Source: Anoplopoma fimbria | Lineage: Eukaryota; Chordata; Actinopteri; Perciformes; Anoplopomatidae | Assembly (NCBI RefSeq): GCF_027596085.1 | Contig: NC_072472.1 | Span: 24,738,791 to 24,802,790 of the forward strand | DNA length: 64,000 nucleotides | Reading direction: 5' to 3' | Shown here: piece after piece, positions 1 to 17,267 of the stretch | Numbering within the stretch: position 1 is the stretch's first letter | Layout: every line of letters starts with the position of its first letter | Position numbers and translations under genes: made by a program | The notes under the pieces: generated by a model | The model's database searches: none | Seen by the model: the letters and a program-made list of their open reading frames with translations, nothing else | Told to the model about the DNA's origin: nothing

Positions 1-812
1 CTGAGCTGCTTTAAACCGGCTGCTGCTGCAGAGCTCCGGTGTAAAGTAGATTTACTCCAGATTTGTACTTTGTTCAAATTCTGAGGTACTTGCGCTTTAC
101 TGGAGTGTATCCATTTTATATATTTAATAGAGAGCTATAGGTCATTTTCAGATCAAGTTTCATTTCATATGAGTTTTGAGCAGTTCCAACAGTTCCGTTT
201 CCCCTCTAAATTTCTCACAAGGTGTCATTTAATCAGAGTCTAGGCTCATTTTGGTTAACTCTGGAGGCATTCATTTTTTATTTTTGTTCAGCATCTTTTA
301 AACTAAGTCTAAACTTTAAATCTGTTTCATCATATTGTCAATTTAACCAACACTAAAGCGGCCAGGAACCAAAAATACATGAATGAATGGATCATTTACA
401 ATTTTCTTTCGATAGTAGCTCAAAATATTGGAAAAGTTCACGATTTTTAAATAGTTGTTTCACTATTTATATTGCTAAATACAGCGGGAAAAAAGTATGA
501 AATAAAACTATAATACATTCCATTTAGAACTCGTTTAGGAGCATTATTTCATTTAGAGCCTTTGAATGCCTGTTACTGAAAATATTAGTTATTAAAAGTA
601 AAAAAACCACCTTTTTTTCAACAACAAAATAAATGTATCATGATCTACAGACATAAATGAGTGTGTGAAAGCCCAACAACAGCATTTGCCTTTGTCTCTA
701 CATGATATATGAATAAAGGTATGTTACTATAAATAAAACATGCTCAGTGTATTCACCAATGAAAAGATGGACTCAAATTAAAAGTTATTAAATGAAATAC
801 CGTTCAAGGCCT

Positions 813-842
813 AAAGAAAGAAAGAAAGAAAGAAAGAAAGAA
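813..842. repeat. (GAAA)n microsatellite
   Basis: About seven uninterrupted copies of a GAAA tetramer. It is purine-rich on the plus strand. No functional role is implied. Confidence 0.9.
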
Positions 843-2265
843 TTAAAAAGTACATAAATTAATTTGTGTTGCAGAACTTGACTTTGCTCTTTCCAAACTC
901 ATCAATCCTCTCACGCTTTTTAGTCTGCAAGAGACAGGAAGTTTTGTCAGCCTGATGAAACACTGACACACACCAGTTTGCGTGTGTGTGGCCTTCAGTT
1001 GATAATGTCCATCCCCCATGTAGAATACATCCCCTTTGCTTCCCTATCTCCACTTTATCCCTGTCAGACCGACGCAATCCAAGACTGAGTCAAACAAACC
1101 TCAAGTTGCTTTATCTGTTGTTTTTTAACAGAGCTCATCAAACAGCCGATGGCCTACAAACCTCCAGTCAACACCTTATTTTCTAATCTACTACCTTCCC
1201 TGCAGCCTAAAGCCTTGACATATCCAAATAAGGGCAAAAGCCAAAGTAGGGGCCGATGGCAGACGGGCCTGTGTCCCTTGTGAGTGTGAAAATGAAGGGC
1301 GTGCTTCTTTTCGCTTCTCTCAGGCGCTGGTACGACAAGAGCGCACGGGCGGAGCTGAGAGCCTTCCTGACAACGCCTGTGTGGTTGTGGAAGTCTTGCA
1401 GCACTGAGCCCAGTCTGTTCTCGGTTTTGTTTTTAGCTCGCAGCTCTCTCATGAAATGACTTCACCCACATGTAGTTTGAAGAGGGAAAAAAAGGGTTCA
1501 AATCACATGTGGGGGGAGGGGAGGACAGAGATAAAAACTGCACTTTGGTGTTGAGTTGTTTGTTTCACGTAGCAGAAAAGGCCACTCATCTTCTCATGCG
1601 CTCAGTTTTGCATTCAGTTAAAAACCCACATGGAGGCGTACAGAGTGGCGCTTTTTATTTCTCTCTCATTTGAGTATAAACTGTCTCCAATCACTTGAGG
1701 TAGATTCTCTGTTCCCCTTGTGATGGAAAGAATGAGACATATTCTGTACATTTGAATAACGGTGATATTTGGTTTGTAGGTTTTTCACTTGAGCTCTTTT
1801 TTTTTTTTAGTAAGGAAAATCCAAGTTCTGTTCAAAACTGCAAAGAGATTTAACCATATTTCATATATTGCCATAAAAGAAGAGATGTAGATCAAATGGA
1901 CGATAGTGTTACTGAAGTTCTGTATTTAAGACGTATTTTATCATATGTCTTATGAATGTATCATCATGAATGAGTCATTTCACACTGTTAGTCGTTGAAC
2001 TCTCTGCGGCTGCACATGCGAGAATAGCTCCATACCTGCGTTTTCCTGCTCTGACTCAAAGGGGTATTCCAGCATGCATTGTGTAGAAGATAGAGACACA
2101 ACCTTGAATAGATTAATCAAACAGCCACTCGCACTTCCTATTTACACTTTCAGTGTCTCTGTCCACCTGAGCTGTAACACAAAAAACTAAGTGAAGCGGG
2201 CCGTCCGTATACCATCCACGGAGAAGAAGGGACAATGTGTCCTCTGCTCACTGTCACACAGGACA

Positions 2266-2315
2266 TTCAACATTCAAACTTTATTTATACAGCACTTATA
2301 AAGTGCTTTACATGA
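2266..2315 (+). repeat. Probable dispersed repeat fragment
   Basis: The segment reads CTTTATTTATACAGCACTT followed by AAAGTGCTTTACAT. This resembles a terminal motif that recurs in fish dispersed elements, and a similar start is seen at 37345-37370. Identification is from memory of the motif only. Confidence 0.4.
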
Positions 2316-4107
2316 GCAAGCTCAGATGAGTGATTTGTTGTCAGTAAACAACCAAATGCTGTTAATAATGCTCAGTTAATACATACTGTGAATATGCCAT
2401 GAAAACATATACATCACACATTAATACCTAAAAGTCAACTCCTGTCCTTTGAGGTCCTTTTGTCCTAAACGTGGCAGCAGTCTGCACAAATGTGAACTGA
2501 GAAATTCGAACAATTACCACATGAGATAGAAATACACATGTAACAAGTTCTTTAGTAACACTGCCTCTGCTTGCTGATCTTCCTGTTAAGCTTGATGAGG
2601 AAATTATTACAGCCAATTATGAATGATCCATTTAAAGTGTTAAAATGGTTTCTCCGAGCAACTTCACAACTTCAACTCTAATTCAGAGCTCATTTCTTTA
2701 ACTCGAAGTAGCTGAGTTGCGCTTTTGGAATAAGTCTTCTAGTGGAAACGTGGTTACGGTGTCACGGCCTGCAAAGGGTCGACAAATCTACATGTTCCAC
2801 TCCTACACATCCTGCAGTGCAAGGAGCCTTCTGAAGTCAGCACTGCTGCAGGACGAGGCTTAACTAATGTATTTAACACCTTGTGTTTGTTTAGCCGCAG
2901 TATGCTTGTGGAGAAACATTGAATAAGAAGTTATTAATATATCAACATTAATAAAATATGGATTAAATCCCCTCTTGGTATTTCAACAAAATTGGACAAA
3001 GTGAATAAGTACAGTTTTAAAAGAAAAAGTGTTGTGGCGTGTGTTAGTAGTAGTGTGACAAAAAAGTAAAGTGAGAAATGTTCCTACGTACACATGAAAC
3101 TGGGGCAGCTTTCCTGCATATCATCTTCCAGAACCACTGCATGTCTTTTTACTAAATTTGAACTCTCTCCTCGGGATAAAAATATGAATTTATTTTTGGC
3201 GTGGCAATTTCTCATCAGTTAGACTTAAGACGGCCCTTTAAATTCCTTCCATACACATGTTTCCGTGCCCCATATGCTGGACTGATTATAATGAATTTCA
3301 TTTTCTGACAATATTTAGGGAGTGTGTATTTTGTAATGTGCAGTATGATGCTTTAACTAACTTAACCATAGCCTTAGTTGCCTCACTAACCCTGCCTTGT
3401 ACTTAAATATCAGCAGCAGGTGCAATAAAACCCTCATCTAATAAGACAAAAGCAAGAGCTCACTGTGTTCACTTTCATAGATTTAAAGAGTCCTCTGTGT
3501 GCATGACCCTGATCCCTCAGGTTACAGTAAATCAGACAATGCCCACAGCCTCTAGCAATAAATAACTCTTCCTCAAGAGTAATATAAGCCAACTTTAATA
3601 GAGCTATAGCTGTACAGTGATACACAGCAGCACAGGACGACGACCCACAATCCTCAGATGTTATTACAGACTATTGTAAATTGAAACAGTAGCCCCGGCA
3701 GTGACGGACTCTGGAAAGCATTTCGAATTTAACCTGAGAAACTATTTATGAGAGACAATAGGTGAGAATAATGCAAAGTCTGGCTGTTGGTTCCCCATAC
3801 TGGCGATGTTTGGTACTGCCTGTAATTCCAGCAGTCGGTGTAAAGCACCATCTTGTGACCCAAATAAATAAGTACAGGGGTGTTGTATTAGCATTTGTAC
3901 AAAACAAAAGTGATAAGAATGTTTAGTCCCTCCTCTCTGGTGTTTCAAATCCATCGTTAGGGCAGCAGCCTACAGTGATTATCTGTGAAAACAATGAACC
4001 CTCTTGGTTCATGGGAAAATTGAGACAAGGATCTGAACTTGCTTTTGTTGTGATATTAATTCTGCATAGAAGAACAAGAATACAACTCTACAGCAATGCT
4101 AGTGGCT

Positions 4108-4245
4108 CAGTGAGGCAGTACAGCAGGTCTTTGAGCTAAATGCTAACATGCTCACAGTTACGAAGCTAAAATGCTTATGTTTAGCGGTTAGAGTGTTTAT
4201 CTTGTTCATCATCTCAGTTGAGCATGTTAGCATGCTAGTATTAGT
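4108..4245 (-). repeat. Dispersed teleost repeat, family A, reverse copy
   Basis: The segment is rich in GCTAACATGCT / AGCATGTTAGCATGCTA motifs. Read on the minus strand it parallels the copies at 23398-23790 and 39568-39790. All belong to an old, widely scattered fish repeat whose autonomous parent I cannot name. It lies in the 3' flank of supt4h1. Confidence 0.7.
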
Positions 4246-4876
4246 CCCTAAGTGGGGAAACAGCAGCAGAGAGGATAGTGCAAACAAGAGACATAAGTAA
4301 AGAAACAAGATCAAAACAAGTATTATAAGTAATAACACAGCATAAAGTAAAGCTGCAACAGATGTATTTAGTTTCGCTAATATTTGGCCAAAGGTATTAC
4401 AATTCATCCTGCTGGGAACACAAATGTCTCCACCAGATAATAGTTGAGGTATCTCTGTTTGGACTAAAGTGGTGGACTGATTGACTGACATCCCTACAGT
4501 TACTAGATGCTTCTGACCCTGCAGTCAGTCTCACTGTGCTCCTCTTCCACAGAAATAAGGGAAAAATCTCTCTCCACTAAGCAATTTGTTGTAGTTATTG
4601 ATTATTGTGCACATGTGATATGAAAACTGTGTACTTTGATGGGTTTTGTTCGTTACTATCTCTTTTGGGGAATGTATTAAGCTGTTTTTAGCATCATCTT
4701 CTGACTACTGTAGATATTAATGTGCAGTATCATCTTTTGGGACACCTTAGAACACATGTGTCACTCATGTCAGTTCACTGTCAAATGAATAACAGAATGT
4801 TTGTCTGTGAATCAGCGGATATCACAGTGCTTCCTGTGCTAAAAACAATGACTCCCATCTCTTATAAAAACAGAAC

Positions 4877-4882
4877 TTTATT
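4877..4882 (-). terminator. supt4h1: Candidate poly(A) signal of supt4h1
   Basis: AATAAA reads on the minus strand, 213 bp downstream of the supt4h1 stop codon at 5097-5095. The distance suits a short 3' UTR. No cleavage site can be fixed from sequence alone. Confidence 0.55.
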
Positions 4883-5094
4883 TTTTCCTCAATTATCCAA
4901 AGAAATAAAAAATACCCACTTCTAATATTTCTAATCACAACAACAAACACAAATTGAACAGTTGAAGGGCAGTTCCTTAAGACATCACATACGTGATCAA
5001 ATGCAGTCCCACTGTTGTTACTTCTCTCTGGAGTTGGTCCTGCAGTCTGATACCGCTCTGGTGTGGCTGAACAGAGAACTGGAGGCAGTCCGGT

Positions 5095-8652
<3,558 letters not shown>

Positions 8653-8659
<7 letters not shown>

Positions 8660-8784
8660 GCTTTAGCTCCACTATGTCCTGATCACATAGAATCACTGCT
8701 TTAGCTCCACTATGTCCTGATCACATATAATCACTGCTTTAGCTCCACTATGTCCTGATCACATAGAATCACTGCTTTAGCTCA
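8653..8784. repeat. 38-bp tandem repeat, four units
   Basis: Units start at 8653, 8691, 8729 and 8767, and the last is partial. Each begins AATCACTGCTTTAGCTCC. Units end alternately in CACATAG and CACATAT, and the CACATAT form matches the neighbouring decamer satellite. The array therefore appears to have grown from the edge of that satellite together with adjacent unique DNA. Confidence 0.93.
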
Positions 8785-9074
8785 TTTTAAGATGCATATA
8801 ATCACATATACTATGTCCTGAAACGGGGTCCAGACCAGTGAAACGTTTTTATTATACTATTATATTAGATGTTTCAATGCAAATGCAAATCATTATTATG
8901 GATGGATGGACCGAGAAGTTGACGGATAATGTGTGGGTTGTGTGCATCTCTAAATGAAGACCATTTGGATACTCTTTTTTTTTAAAAATGTATCATATGC
9001 CTTACTGTCATCAGAAGAGATTCAAACATTTGGACTCAATAGCTCCCTGTTAGTCGTGGGCTACATTTTAAGAT
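8785..9074. other. Unique island between two satellite arrays
   Basis: About 290 bp of mostly non-repetitive, AT-rich DNA, with a remnant of decamer satellite and of the 38-bp unit at 8793-8820. No exon, RNA gene or clear promoter motif was seen. It is the only sizeable unique sequence in the middle of the supt4h1-hsf5 intergenic region. Confidence 0.6.
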
Positions 9075-10797
9075 GTGAGTGTGTTTAAACTGGTCTGTGA
9101 GTTGTTTAAACACTAATGTTTAAACTGGTCTGTGAGTGTGTTTAAACTGGTCTGTGAGTAGTGTGTTTAAACTGGTCTGTGAGTGAGTGTGTTTAAACTG
9201 GTCTGTGAGTGTGTTTAAACTGGTCTGTGAGAGTGTTTAAACTGGTCTGTGAGTGTGTTTAAACTGGTCTGTGAGTGTGTTTAAACTGGTCTGTGAGTGT
9301 GTTTAAACTGGTCTGTGAGTGTGTTTAATATAACATATAATCACATGGGTCTGTGAGTGTGTTTAAACTGGTCTGTGAGTGTGTTTAAACTGGTCTGTGA
9401 GTGTGTTTAAACTGGTCTGTGAGTGTGTTTAAATGAGGTGTTTAAACTGGTCTGTGAGTGTTTTAAACTGGTCTGTGAGTGTGTTTAAACTGGTCTGTGA
9501 GTGTGTTTAAACTGGTCTGTGTTTAAACTGGTGTGTTTAAACTGGTCTGTGAGTGTGTTTAAACTGGTCTGTGAGTGTGTTTAAACTGGTCTGTGAGTGT
9601 GTTTAAACTGGTCTGTGAGTGTGTTTAAACTGGTCTGTGAGTGTGTTTAAACTGGTCTGTGAGTGTGTTTAAACTGGTCTGTGAGTGTGTTTAAACTGGT
9701 CTGTGAGTGTGTTTAAACTGGTCTGTGAGTGTGTTTAAACTGGTCTGTGAGTGTGTTTAAACTGGTCTGTGAGTGTGTTTAAACTGGTCTGTGAGTGTGT
9801 TTAAACTGGTCTGTGAGTGTGTTTAAACTGGTCTGTGAGTGTGTTTAAACTGGTCTATGAGTGTGTTTAAACTGGTCTGTGAGTGTGTTTAAACTGGTCT
9901 GTGAGTGTGTGTTTTAAATGGTCTGTGAGTGTGTTTAAACTGGTCTGTGAGTGTGTTTAAACTGGTCTGTGAGTGTGTTTAAACTGGTCTGTGAGTGTGT
10001 TTAAACTGGTCTGTGAGTGTGTTTAAACTGGTCTGTGAGTGTGTTTAAACTGGTCTGTGAGTGTGTTTAAACTGGTCTGTGAGTGTGTTTAAACTGGTCT
10101 GTGAGTGTTTAAACTGTTTGTTTAAACTGGTCTGTGAGTGTGTTTAAACTGGTCTGTGAGTGTGTTTAAACTGGTCTGTGAGTGTGTTTAAACTGGTCTG
10201 TGAGTGTGTTTAAACTGGTCTGTGAGTGTGTTTAAACTGGTCTGTGAAACTGGTGTGAGTTTTTAAACTGGTCTGTGAGTGTGTTTAAACTGGTGGGTCT
10301 GTGAGTGTGTTTAAACTGGGTCTGTGAGTGTGTTTAAACTGGTCTGTGAGTGTTTAAACTGTTTAAAAACTGGTCTGTGAGTGTGTTTAAACTGGTCTGT
10401 GAGAGTGTGTTTAAACTGGTGTGTTTAAACTGGTCTGTGAGTGTGTTTAAACGGTCTGGTCTGTGAGTGTGTTTAAACTGGTCTGTGAGAGTGTTTAAAC
10501 TGGTCTGTGAGAGTGTTTAAACTGGTCTGTGAGTGTGTTTAAACTGGTCTGTGAGAAACTGGTCTGTGAGTTAAACTGGTCTGTGAGTGTGTTTAAACTG
10601 GTCTGTGAGTGTGTTTAAACTGGTCTGTGAGTGTGTTTAAACTGGTCTGTGAGTGTGTTTAAACTGGTCTGTGAGTGTGTTTAAACTGGTCTGTGAGTGT
10701 GTTTAAACTGGTCTGTGAGTGTGTTTAAACTGGTCTGTGAGTGTGTTTAAACTGGTCTGTGAGTGTGTTTAAACCGGTCTGTGAGTGTGTTTAAACG
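9075..10797. repeat. 22-bp minisatellite (GTTTAAACTGG...), about 1.7 kb
   Basis: More than 70 head-to-tail units of GTTTAAACTGGTCTGTGAGT plus GT. Most carry the palindrome GTTTAAAC. Divergent and shortened units cluster at about 9435-9540 and 10105-10570, while 9540-10100 is nearly homogeneous. A decamer satellite fragment is embedded at about 9327-9346. The array ends less than 100 bp before the hsf5 start codon. Confidence 0.97.
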
Positions 10798-10819
10798 GTC
10801 GCAGAACCTTTGCAGTTGG

Positions 10820-10837
10820 TTCCAGAATCCGTTTGAA
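10820..10837 (+). promoter_or_regulatory. Gapped heat shock element upstream of hsf5
   Basis: The layout is TTC (10820), GAA (10825), a non-matching slot (10830) and GAA (10835). All units lie on the 5-bp grid of a heat shock element, with one unit missing. It is 53-70 bp before the hsf5 ATG, in the promoter or 5' UTR. It is weaker than the site at 10856. Confidence 0.4.
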
Positions 10838-10855
10838 CTCCAACAGCTTCAACGG

Positions 10856-10868
10856 TTCTGGAACTTTC
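10856..10868 (+). promoter_or_regulatory. Perfect three-unit heat shock element before hsf5 start
   Basis: TTCTGGAACTTTC is an exact TTCnnGAAnnTTC array, the minimal site for a heat shock factor trimer. It lies 22-34 bp before the first hsf5 ATG, in the narrow unique strip between the 22-bp minisatellite and exon 1. That position suggests control of hsf5 by a heat shock factor, possibly itself. Binding is inferred, not shown. Confidence 0.55.
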
Positions 10869-10889
10869 AACGGCTCTGAAGGAGAGAGC

Positions 10890-14064
<3,175 letters not shown>

Positions 14065-14371
14065 TCATTTAGGGAGCACATTCAGAATAAAACTGGTGGA
14101 AGGAAATGCATTTATATTTATATATTTCTCCTTTTGATGTCAACTTGTTGATATGATTGGCATGTGACAGGGAGTTTTTATTCATTCCAGAATGTGACTT
14201 TATTCTCCATTTTAATGATTCTTTGTTGTGCAAAACTTTGTGGATGTGTTCAAATTGTAATCTTATTTTTTTCAAGAATTGTAAAATAACTTTTGTTGTT
14301 CATATGTGCGTTTCTTTATTGTAAGTGACTTTGAAAAATGCAATAATTTAAGTAACACTCAAAAGTCCTTA

Positions 14372-14405
14372 TTGCTTTACAATTTAAAAATAAATTGTAA
14401 AGCAA
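14372..14405. repeat. Perfect 15-bp inverted repeat with 4-nt loop
   Basis: The arms TTGCTTTACAATTTA and TAAATTGTAAAGCAA flank an AAAA loop. The AATAAA at 14389-14394 straddles the loop and 3' arm, so in hsf5 RNA the polyadenylation signal would be folded into the hairpin. Confidence 0.9.
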
Positions 14406-14788
14406 ATTTTTACCTCTACATTTTTAACACAGTAGTATATAAAGTGTGATGCTTTTTACGAATTGTAATTTATAGTTTAATTTATACAGATTTGCTGAAA
14501 CAGGGCTAACTCAGCCTGTCCTTATTTTAATGTACAGATGTTTGACTTACTCTCTACTTTTAATAGCATAAACGCTAGTGTTTGTCAAAGCAAGTTTTAA
14601 CTGTTGTGACGGGGGAGAAAACATTGAATGAATTGCATAAAATATAATCATTAGATCTACTAGTGATCGTTTGCTTTTTGATGGGGACTTGGTGGTGGTT
14701 GCTTTTCCCAACCTTTTATTTTTTGCTGTATCACTTTAAAGGTTGTGTTTTAAAACGTGTAACTGAGGCAAGTGTGTACAAATATGAT

Positions 14789-14794
14789 AATAAA
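14789..14794 (+). terminator. hsf5: Candidate poly(A) signal of hsf5
   Basis: AATAAA, 725 bp after the hsf5 stop and followed by a T/G-rich stretch (TTTGTTGTGTGTGG at about 14827), as is usual for a cleavage site. The earlier AATAAA at 14389 is an alternative. Confidence 0.5.
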
Positions 14795-15625
14795 GTGAAA
14801 TGTATTTCGGATAATACAGCAGGATGGTTTGTTGTGTGTGGGTATCTCTAGTTATTCCTCCTTACACCTGTGTGCTGGTCCTGTACATGTGCACCACTAG
14901 AGGGCGCCACTTGCGCGTTGCTGGTCAGCGCCACTGCGCGTTGCTGGTCAGCGCCACTGCTCTGCCCCGCCCTCACTCTGCAATGTGGCCTTCAGGTGCT
15001 ACTCGGAAACTCCTCGTTTGTTATCACTGTAACTATTTTTTATTACATTCTGAAACTTGCAAGTGTTTTGGGTTGAAAACAAAGCCCGTAACAACTGCAG
15101 TACTTAAATTGTGTTTAATATTTAAAGACTACAAATTGACATCACATTGCGTGAAAATAGGAGTAAATACCTCTCGTGAATTTACCGTAATTTTGACAGT
15201 TGCGTCATAATGCTAATTTAATGTACCTGTAACAACATTTGTTAACACGGTCTCTCTCTCGTTTGAATCAGCTGCCAAACATCCAGCCTTCCCCTGACAC
15301 ATCTGCTCCTACATGTGCGTCGTTTCAATAAAGCTCCACTCTCCGACAGCACGCGAAGGCACCAGCACAGTGAGCAGGTAGAGAGCGTCAATGAATCCCA
15401 GCGACAGACAGGCAGTCCGGCAGGTAGACCTCTGGGACGGACTCACACCTGCACACCGTCTCTCCGCGGCATCGACCTCTAACGGAGCTCACCAGGAGTC
15501 TGGACCACTTTATCCCGTACTTTGTGTAGTGTTGCTCCTCCGCAGTCGTTGATGGGTTTGTGATAAACAATTCATTTTCTCAGGAGGATCTAAGTTCTTA
15601 CAGCGGAGCCACTGAACCCAGGGAA

Positions 15626-15697
15626 TGTGTGCGTGTGTGTGTGTGCGTGTGCATGTGTGTGTGTGCGTGTGCATGTGTGTGTGTGCGTGTGTGTGCG
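15626..15697. repeat. GT-rich 22-bp tandem repeat
   Basis: About three copies of a unit made of GTGTGTGTGTGCGTGTGCAT. It is purine-pyrimidine alternating, and so a Z-DNA candidate, in the rnf43 5' flank. Confidence 0.8.
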
Positions 15698-16021
15698 TTT
15701 TTCCTCCACAGTGAGTTTGTTTAAATGAAGCCCGACTGGAGGAAAGAAGAGTCTGTCGGAGAAGTCGCTCTTGGTTTTCAGAGTAAGACGTCAGTCAGAG
15801 GTCCGTTTGCTTTGGTTAATAATTAGATACAGCGGCTGGTTTAACAACTTCTTTTGAGGATTATTTTTCGCAAAACTCTTTCGGTTGTAACCATAATATC
15901 AACATGTCTTATAACTGTCCGCCGGCACCCTGCAGCCCGGCCTCTGCAGCTCAAACTGTCGCTTTCTGTGTGGATTTATCCGGGAAACGTGGTGTCCACG
16001 GGATGAGCGACCTCCAGACCA

Positions 16022-16551
16022 GTGTGATCAGTGAGGTAGAGTGAGGTAAAGTGAGGTAGAGTGTGATCAGTGAGGTAGAGTGTGATCAGTGAGGTAGAGT
16101 GTGATCAGTGAGGTAGAGTGTGATCAGTGAGGTAGAGTGTGATCAGTGAGGTAGAGTGTGATCAGTGAGGTAGAGTGTGATCAGTGAGGTAGAGTGTGAT
16201 CAGTGAGGTAAAGTGTGATCAGTGAGGTAGAGTGTGATCAGTGAGGTAAAGTGTGATCAGTGAGGTAGAGTGTGATCAGTGAGGTAGAGTGTGATCAGTG
16301 AGGTAAAGTGTGATCAGTGAGGTAAAGTGTGATCAGTGAGGTAAAGTGTGATCAGTGAGGTAAAGTGTGATCAGTGTGATCAGTGAGGTAGAGTGTGATC
16401 AGTGAGGTAGAGTGTGATCAGTGAGGTAAAGTGTGATCAGTGAGGTAGAGTGTGATCAGTGAGGTAGAGTGTGATCAGTGAGGTAAAGTGTGATCAGTGA
16501 GGTAGAGTGTGATCAGTGAGGTAGAGTGTGATCAGTGAGGTAGAGTGAAGG
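16022..16551. repeat. 19-bp minisatellite (GTGATCAGTGAGGTAGAGT)n
   Basis: 28 copies of TGAGGTA at a mainly 19-bp period, each unit containing the palindrome TGATCA. Nineteen units carry GAGGTAGA and nine carry GAGGTAAA; the last two-thirds tends to a pattern of two G-type then one A-type unit. On the minus strand the G-type units read CTACCTCA. The array lies about 0.7 kb before the rnf43 start codon. Confidence 0.96.
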
Positions 16552-16890
16552 CTGTCACGTTGGTGTCCGTACGGACAGCAGTGTGGATGAAGAGTGACCC
16601 GCTGCTGAGAGGATACAGCAGCTCAGACACCACGCAAAGAAACACGCAACACATGAGCACATCTGATGTGTGTGAAGACTAAAGACACTGGATACAAGTT
16701 CATCCCAGCTTGTTGCATCTCGGAGTTTTTCTTCTGTTTGGCACTGAACCAAAGGCTTTTCTTCTGAATATTAACTCTGGTGCTGAATGGAAGTTTTGGG
16801 ACATTCACGCATTATGATGGCAGTGCTCTGAAACTTTGGATTCTATCTATTTAGCATTTTGTCGCCTCGGCAGGAAGAAGAAGTGGGACC

Positions 16891-16944
16891 TATCCATCCA
16901 TACATACATATACATATACATATATACATACATACATACATACA

Positions 16945-16976
<32 letters not shown>

Positions 16977-16988
16977 CATATATACACA

Positions 16989-17022
<34 letters not shown>

Positions 17023-17032
17023 CATATACATA

Positions 17033-17064
<32 letters not shown>

Positions 17065-17084
17065 CATATATACACATACATACA

Positions 17085-17118
<34 letters not shown>

Positions 17119-17175
17119 CATACATACATATACATATATACATATACATACATACATACATATATATATATATAT
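16891..17175. repeat. (CATA)n / (TA)n compound microsatellite
   Basis: Long runs of TACATACATA broken by TATACATATA stretches, ending in pure TA at 17160-17175. It stops about 90 bp before the rnf43 ATG. Long open frames over it on both strands are repeat artefacts. Confidence 0.97.
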
Positions 17176-17228
17176 TAATATTCCCTCCGCCCGTCTGTCC
17201 GCGGTGCTCGCCTGCTTTGAAGTCCACC

Positions 17229-17267
17229 ATGTGCGGTCGGGCCCCGCCGCTGCAGCCGAGGCCATGA
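17229..17267 (+). CDS. Upstream ORF overlapping the rnf43 start codon
   Basis: The ATG at 17229 has a good context (ACCATGT, A at -3) and encodes MCGRAPPLQPRP. Its TGA stop (17265-17267) overlaps the rnf43 ATG (17264) in an ATGA arrangement. If the transcript starts upstream, ribosomes would translate this 12-residue peptide and stop exactly on the main start, which would make rnf43 translation depend on leaky scanning or reinitiation. The reading is direct from sequence; the regulatory role is inferred. Confidence 0.5.
   Translation: MCGRAPPLQPRP

Larger units (their letters stand above)
1..4876. other. Gene-free 3' flank of supt4h1
   Basis: I see no coding exon that I can support in this stretch. 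Open frames are short and lack recognisable protein motifs. It holds a GAAA microsatellite (about 813-842), a probable dispersed-repeat tail (about 2266-2315) and a reverse-oriented dispersed repeat (about 4108-4245). A more GC-rich segment at about 1226-1460 is open on both strands but resembles no family I know. In human, mir-142 lies near SUPT4H1; I looked for its mature sequences here and did not find them. Confidence 0.6.
14065..15230 (+). other. hsf5 3' UTR and downstream spacer
   Basis: AT-rich sequence after the hsf5 stop. It holds two AATAAA signals (14389-14394 and 14789-14794), a perfect short hairpin (14372-14405) and a 23-bp tandem duplication at about 14904-14959. No additional exon was recognised. 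A strong donor-like GTAAGA at 14053, just before the stop, could allow an alternative last exon here. Confidence 0.55.
15231..17263 (+). promoter_or_regulatory. rnf43 5' flank, promoter and unassigned 5' UTR
   Basis: This spacer must contain the rnf43 promoter, but I cannot place the transcription start. It is moderately CpG-rich at 15340-15560 and 15900-16010, where a non-coding first exon could lie; a donor-like CAGA|GTAAGA occurs near 15783. It also holds a GT-rich 22-bp repeat (15626-15697), a 19-bp minisatellite (16022-16551) and a CATA array (16891-17175). The last 85 bp before the ATG are GC-rich. Confidence 0.45.

Noticed and set aside
1207..1459. Overlapping open frames on both strands (67 and 81 codons)
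   Set aside because: There are no recognisable motifs and no clear splice signals. Openness on both strands suggests base composition.
4099..4491. 130-codon minus-strand frame
   Set aside because: It runs over a dispersed family A repeat and its leucine-rich reading has no family resemblance.
1..5000. Search for mir-142 expected near SUPT4H1 from human synteny
   Set aside because: Neither the 5p nor the 3p mature sequence was found on either strand by eye. A near match at about 4340 (CATAAAGTAAAG) lacks a hairpin partner.
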